Positions 62,257 through 64,000 of a stretch of 64,000 nt of DNA are shown here, piece after piece. A model generated the notes under the pieces. The model had not been told where the DNA came from, ran no database searches, and saw only the letters and a list, made by a program, of their open reading frames with translations. A program made the translations under genes and the position numbers. Each line of letters opens with the position of its first letter. Position 1 is the stretch's first letter. Source of the stretch: Edolisoma coerulescens (taxonomy: Eukaryota > Chordata > Aves > Passeriformes > Campephagidae); NCBI GenBank assembly GCA_013397115.1, contig VWZW01000874.1:235130-299129 (forward strand), written 5' to 3'.

Positions 62257-64000
62257 CTACAACGGGAAGGCAAAAAGAACAGTTTCTCTTAAATGTAGCA
62301 GTGTGTTACCTTTCTTTCCAGTGTGATCACAGATCTAATCAGATCGTTTTTGCATCTGCCTGATCACATATTCAGCTAACAAATTATTGCCACCACTGTA
62401 ATTAAGTGTATTTGCATCATTTTCTTCTAAGTACCAGAGGGGAAGAGAAAGATGCTTATTAGCAATAAGAAATCAAGAAAAAAATTTTCAAGGTGTCAGC
62501 CTCAAGGGGCATAAAACAAACTGCAAAATTCTAATTAAAGGTCGCGGGCTTATGTGTTAGATGTGAAATATCCCCTGACAAACGAATAACCAATTTGTGA
62601 ATTGGGATTCAGGGGGTTTTTGCAAGTTTGTCTCAGTAACAAGACACCTCTAAATTAGTGACTTCCTCAGTACCTAAGGCATTTAGTTTATACATGCAGT
62701 AAATTTCACATCAAACTAAGATCAATTTTCTGGCTTACTTTCAATAATTGTGAAATAAATGGATAATTTTCAGTTAAGCCTTAATATTAGACCTAAACAA
62801 CTAATAAGCTTTCAAACTGAAAGCAATTAATACCTGGAAGCAGTGAAAACAGAAAGATATATAAACTGACCCATGCTTTCAGGACAAGATGTATTAGAAA
62901 GTACTGCATAATTTAGCATGTGAAATTATAAATTCCACAATTCACTTAATGTTTCCTGCCCCAAAAATATTGGAAAATCAGTGAAATTACTGAACTGAGT
63001 CCCAAAATTTTCAGCAAAATCAAAGCTAAAAATACCAAAATGTCTTAAAAATGAACAGGACAACCAAGCAAAAGAAAATTCCTCAATTCTCTTCTTAAGA
63101 AAAGCACAGCTTCTTCTGCACGAAACGTGTGTCTCAAAGCTGATTTCAGTTCAATCGGTGCAGACAGCACACATGTCAAACGGAAAAAAGACCTTTTAGA
63201 AAAGTTTAAGAAAATGTCCATCCATTCTCCCCCTTATGGGGAAAGCAACATATGCAAAACATTATAGTTGAAGACATTTCTGAATATAATCTAATTTTCC
63301 TGGTATTTTGTAATTCAAGCATGCTACCAAGCACCCAGGCTCTTCCTTACATCTGACAAGCACTTTACATGCAGCATTGCAAAGTGAATTTCTATTTCTC
63401 CAACATTACTTTGACAATGTTTCTCAGAAATCTAAAGCTGGTCTTGCCTTTCTCTTAGCGGTATTTTGCACAAGATGCCCGACTACACCACTTGATGAAC
63501 ATAAATTAGCAACATTATTTGTAAAATAATTTCCAAGCTATAGAGAAAGGGACTGAAAAATCTTAATACATCTGAACAGCTTTACAAAATCATCACAACA
63601 TCTCCATTTACTGTATTTCATCTTGGTTAGCTCCTATGCATTTCTTGCATCTACAGCACAGAAATACATCACCCCATTATGAATCCACATCCTTTTTTCT
63701 TCAGAGGCTGGATGGACATCTGCACTGAGCATGAAGCAAATGCCAACTCTGTCCTAGGACTTCTGTGTCAGCCGATGCGAAATTGGGCATTAACATTTTT
63801 ACTACAGCACCACCTTCACAGAAAGTGACTGAATCCTTTCATGACTGAAGACGTTGCTTTCTTGTTTCCCACAAGAGCTTGTTGTGGCCAACCTTCAGTA
63901 AATATGTCATAGAGCATAAATAAAACAACTAACTTTTAAAAACAACTTAGTATGTAAGTACCTACAGTATTTTAGCAACGTGTTTACTCATCTGTCTGCC
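62257..64000 (-). other. KCTD15: KCTD15 upstream intron (partial)
   Basis: This is AT-rich non-coding sequence upstream of the exon at 62081. I looked for the expected short N-terminal exon on the minus strand and did not see it. No element was recognised. Confidence 0.6.

Noticed and set aside
1..64000. CRISPR arrays, bacterial operons, phage or plasmid functions
   Set aside because: Spliced vertebrate exons, CR1 and LTR elements show eukaryotic nuclear DNA, and no regularly spaced repeat array exists.

Overview
This window is avian nuclear DNA, most likely from a songbird. The evidence is vertebrate exons with GT-AG introns, a CR1 LINE 3' end of the bird type, and a solo endogenous-retrovirus LTR of a type I recognise as abundant in passerines. 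There are no prokaryotic features. Two single unresolved bases (20887, 46253) suggest a draft assembly.

Two protein-coding genes converge here, and both are incomplete. On the plus strand, 1-20591 is most easily read as the last intron of a TAF4-family (TFIID subunit) gene. Its terminal coding exon is at 20592-20759, followed by a 3' UTR with poly(A) signals to about 22.28 kb. On the minus strand, from about 62.3 kb down to 25.6 kb, lies KCTD15. Four coding exons (62256-62081, 39409-39265, 31491-31186, 25762-25607) splice in frame into 256 residues with a BTB/POZ domain, the KCTD1/KCTD15-type C-terminal domain and a sumoylation-type C-terminus. Any exon coding for a longer N-terminus lies beyond 64000. 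The two stop codons are 4.8 kb apart, tail to tail.

The rest is intron and intergenic DNA. The first 20 kb is AT-rich with little recognisable besides a CR1 stub, an old tRNA-type SINE and A-rich tracts. The largest KCTD15 intron (39410-62080) carries the solo LTR (45879-46831, target duplication AGGAG). It also carries a cluster, from about 49.5 to 59.4 kb, of worn palindromic repeats built on a TTGACTTCAATGG-like core, plus a MIR/CORE-SINE-like remnant.

The most interesting point is the gene pair itself. In mammals the KCTD15 paralogue KCTD1 sits tail to tail with TAF4B, whereas I know of no TAF4 gene beside mammalian KCTD15. A TAF4-family exon in the equivalent place here suggests a third TAF4 paralogue from the vertebrate genome duplications, kept in birds. 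Only its last exon is visible. KCTD15 is a nuclear adaptor that restrains AP-2-driven neural crest programmes, and TAF4 is a TFIID scaffold. Their adjacency looks like ancient synteny, not a functional operon.
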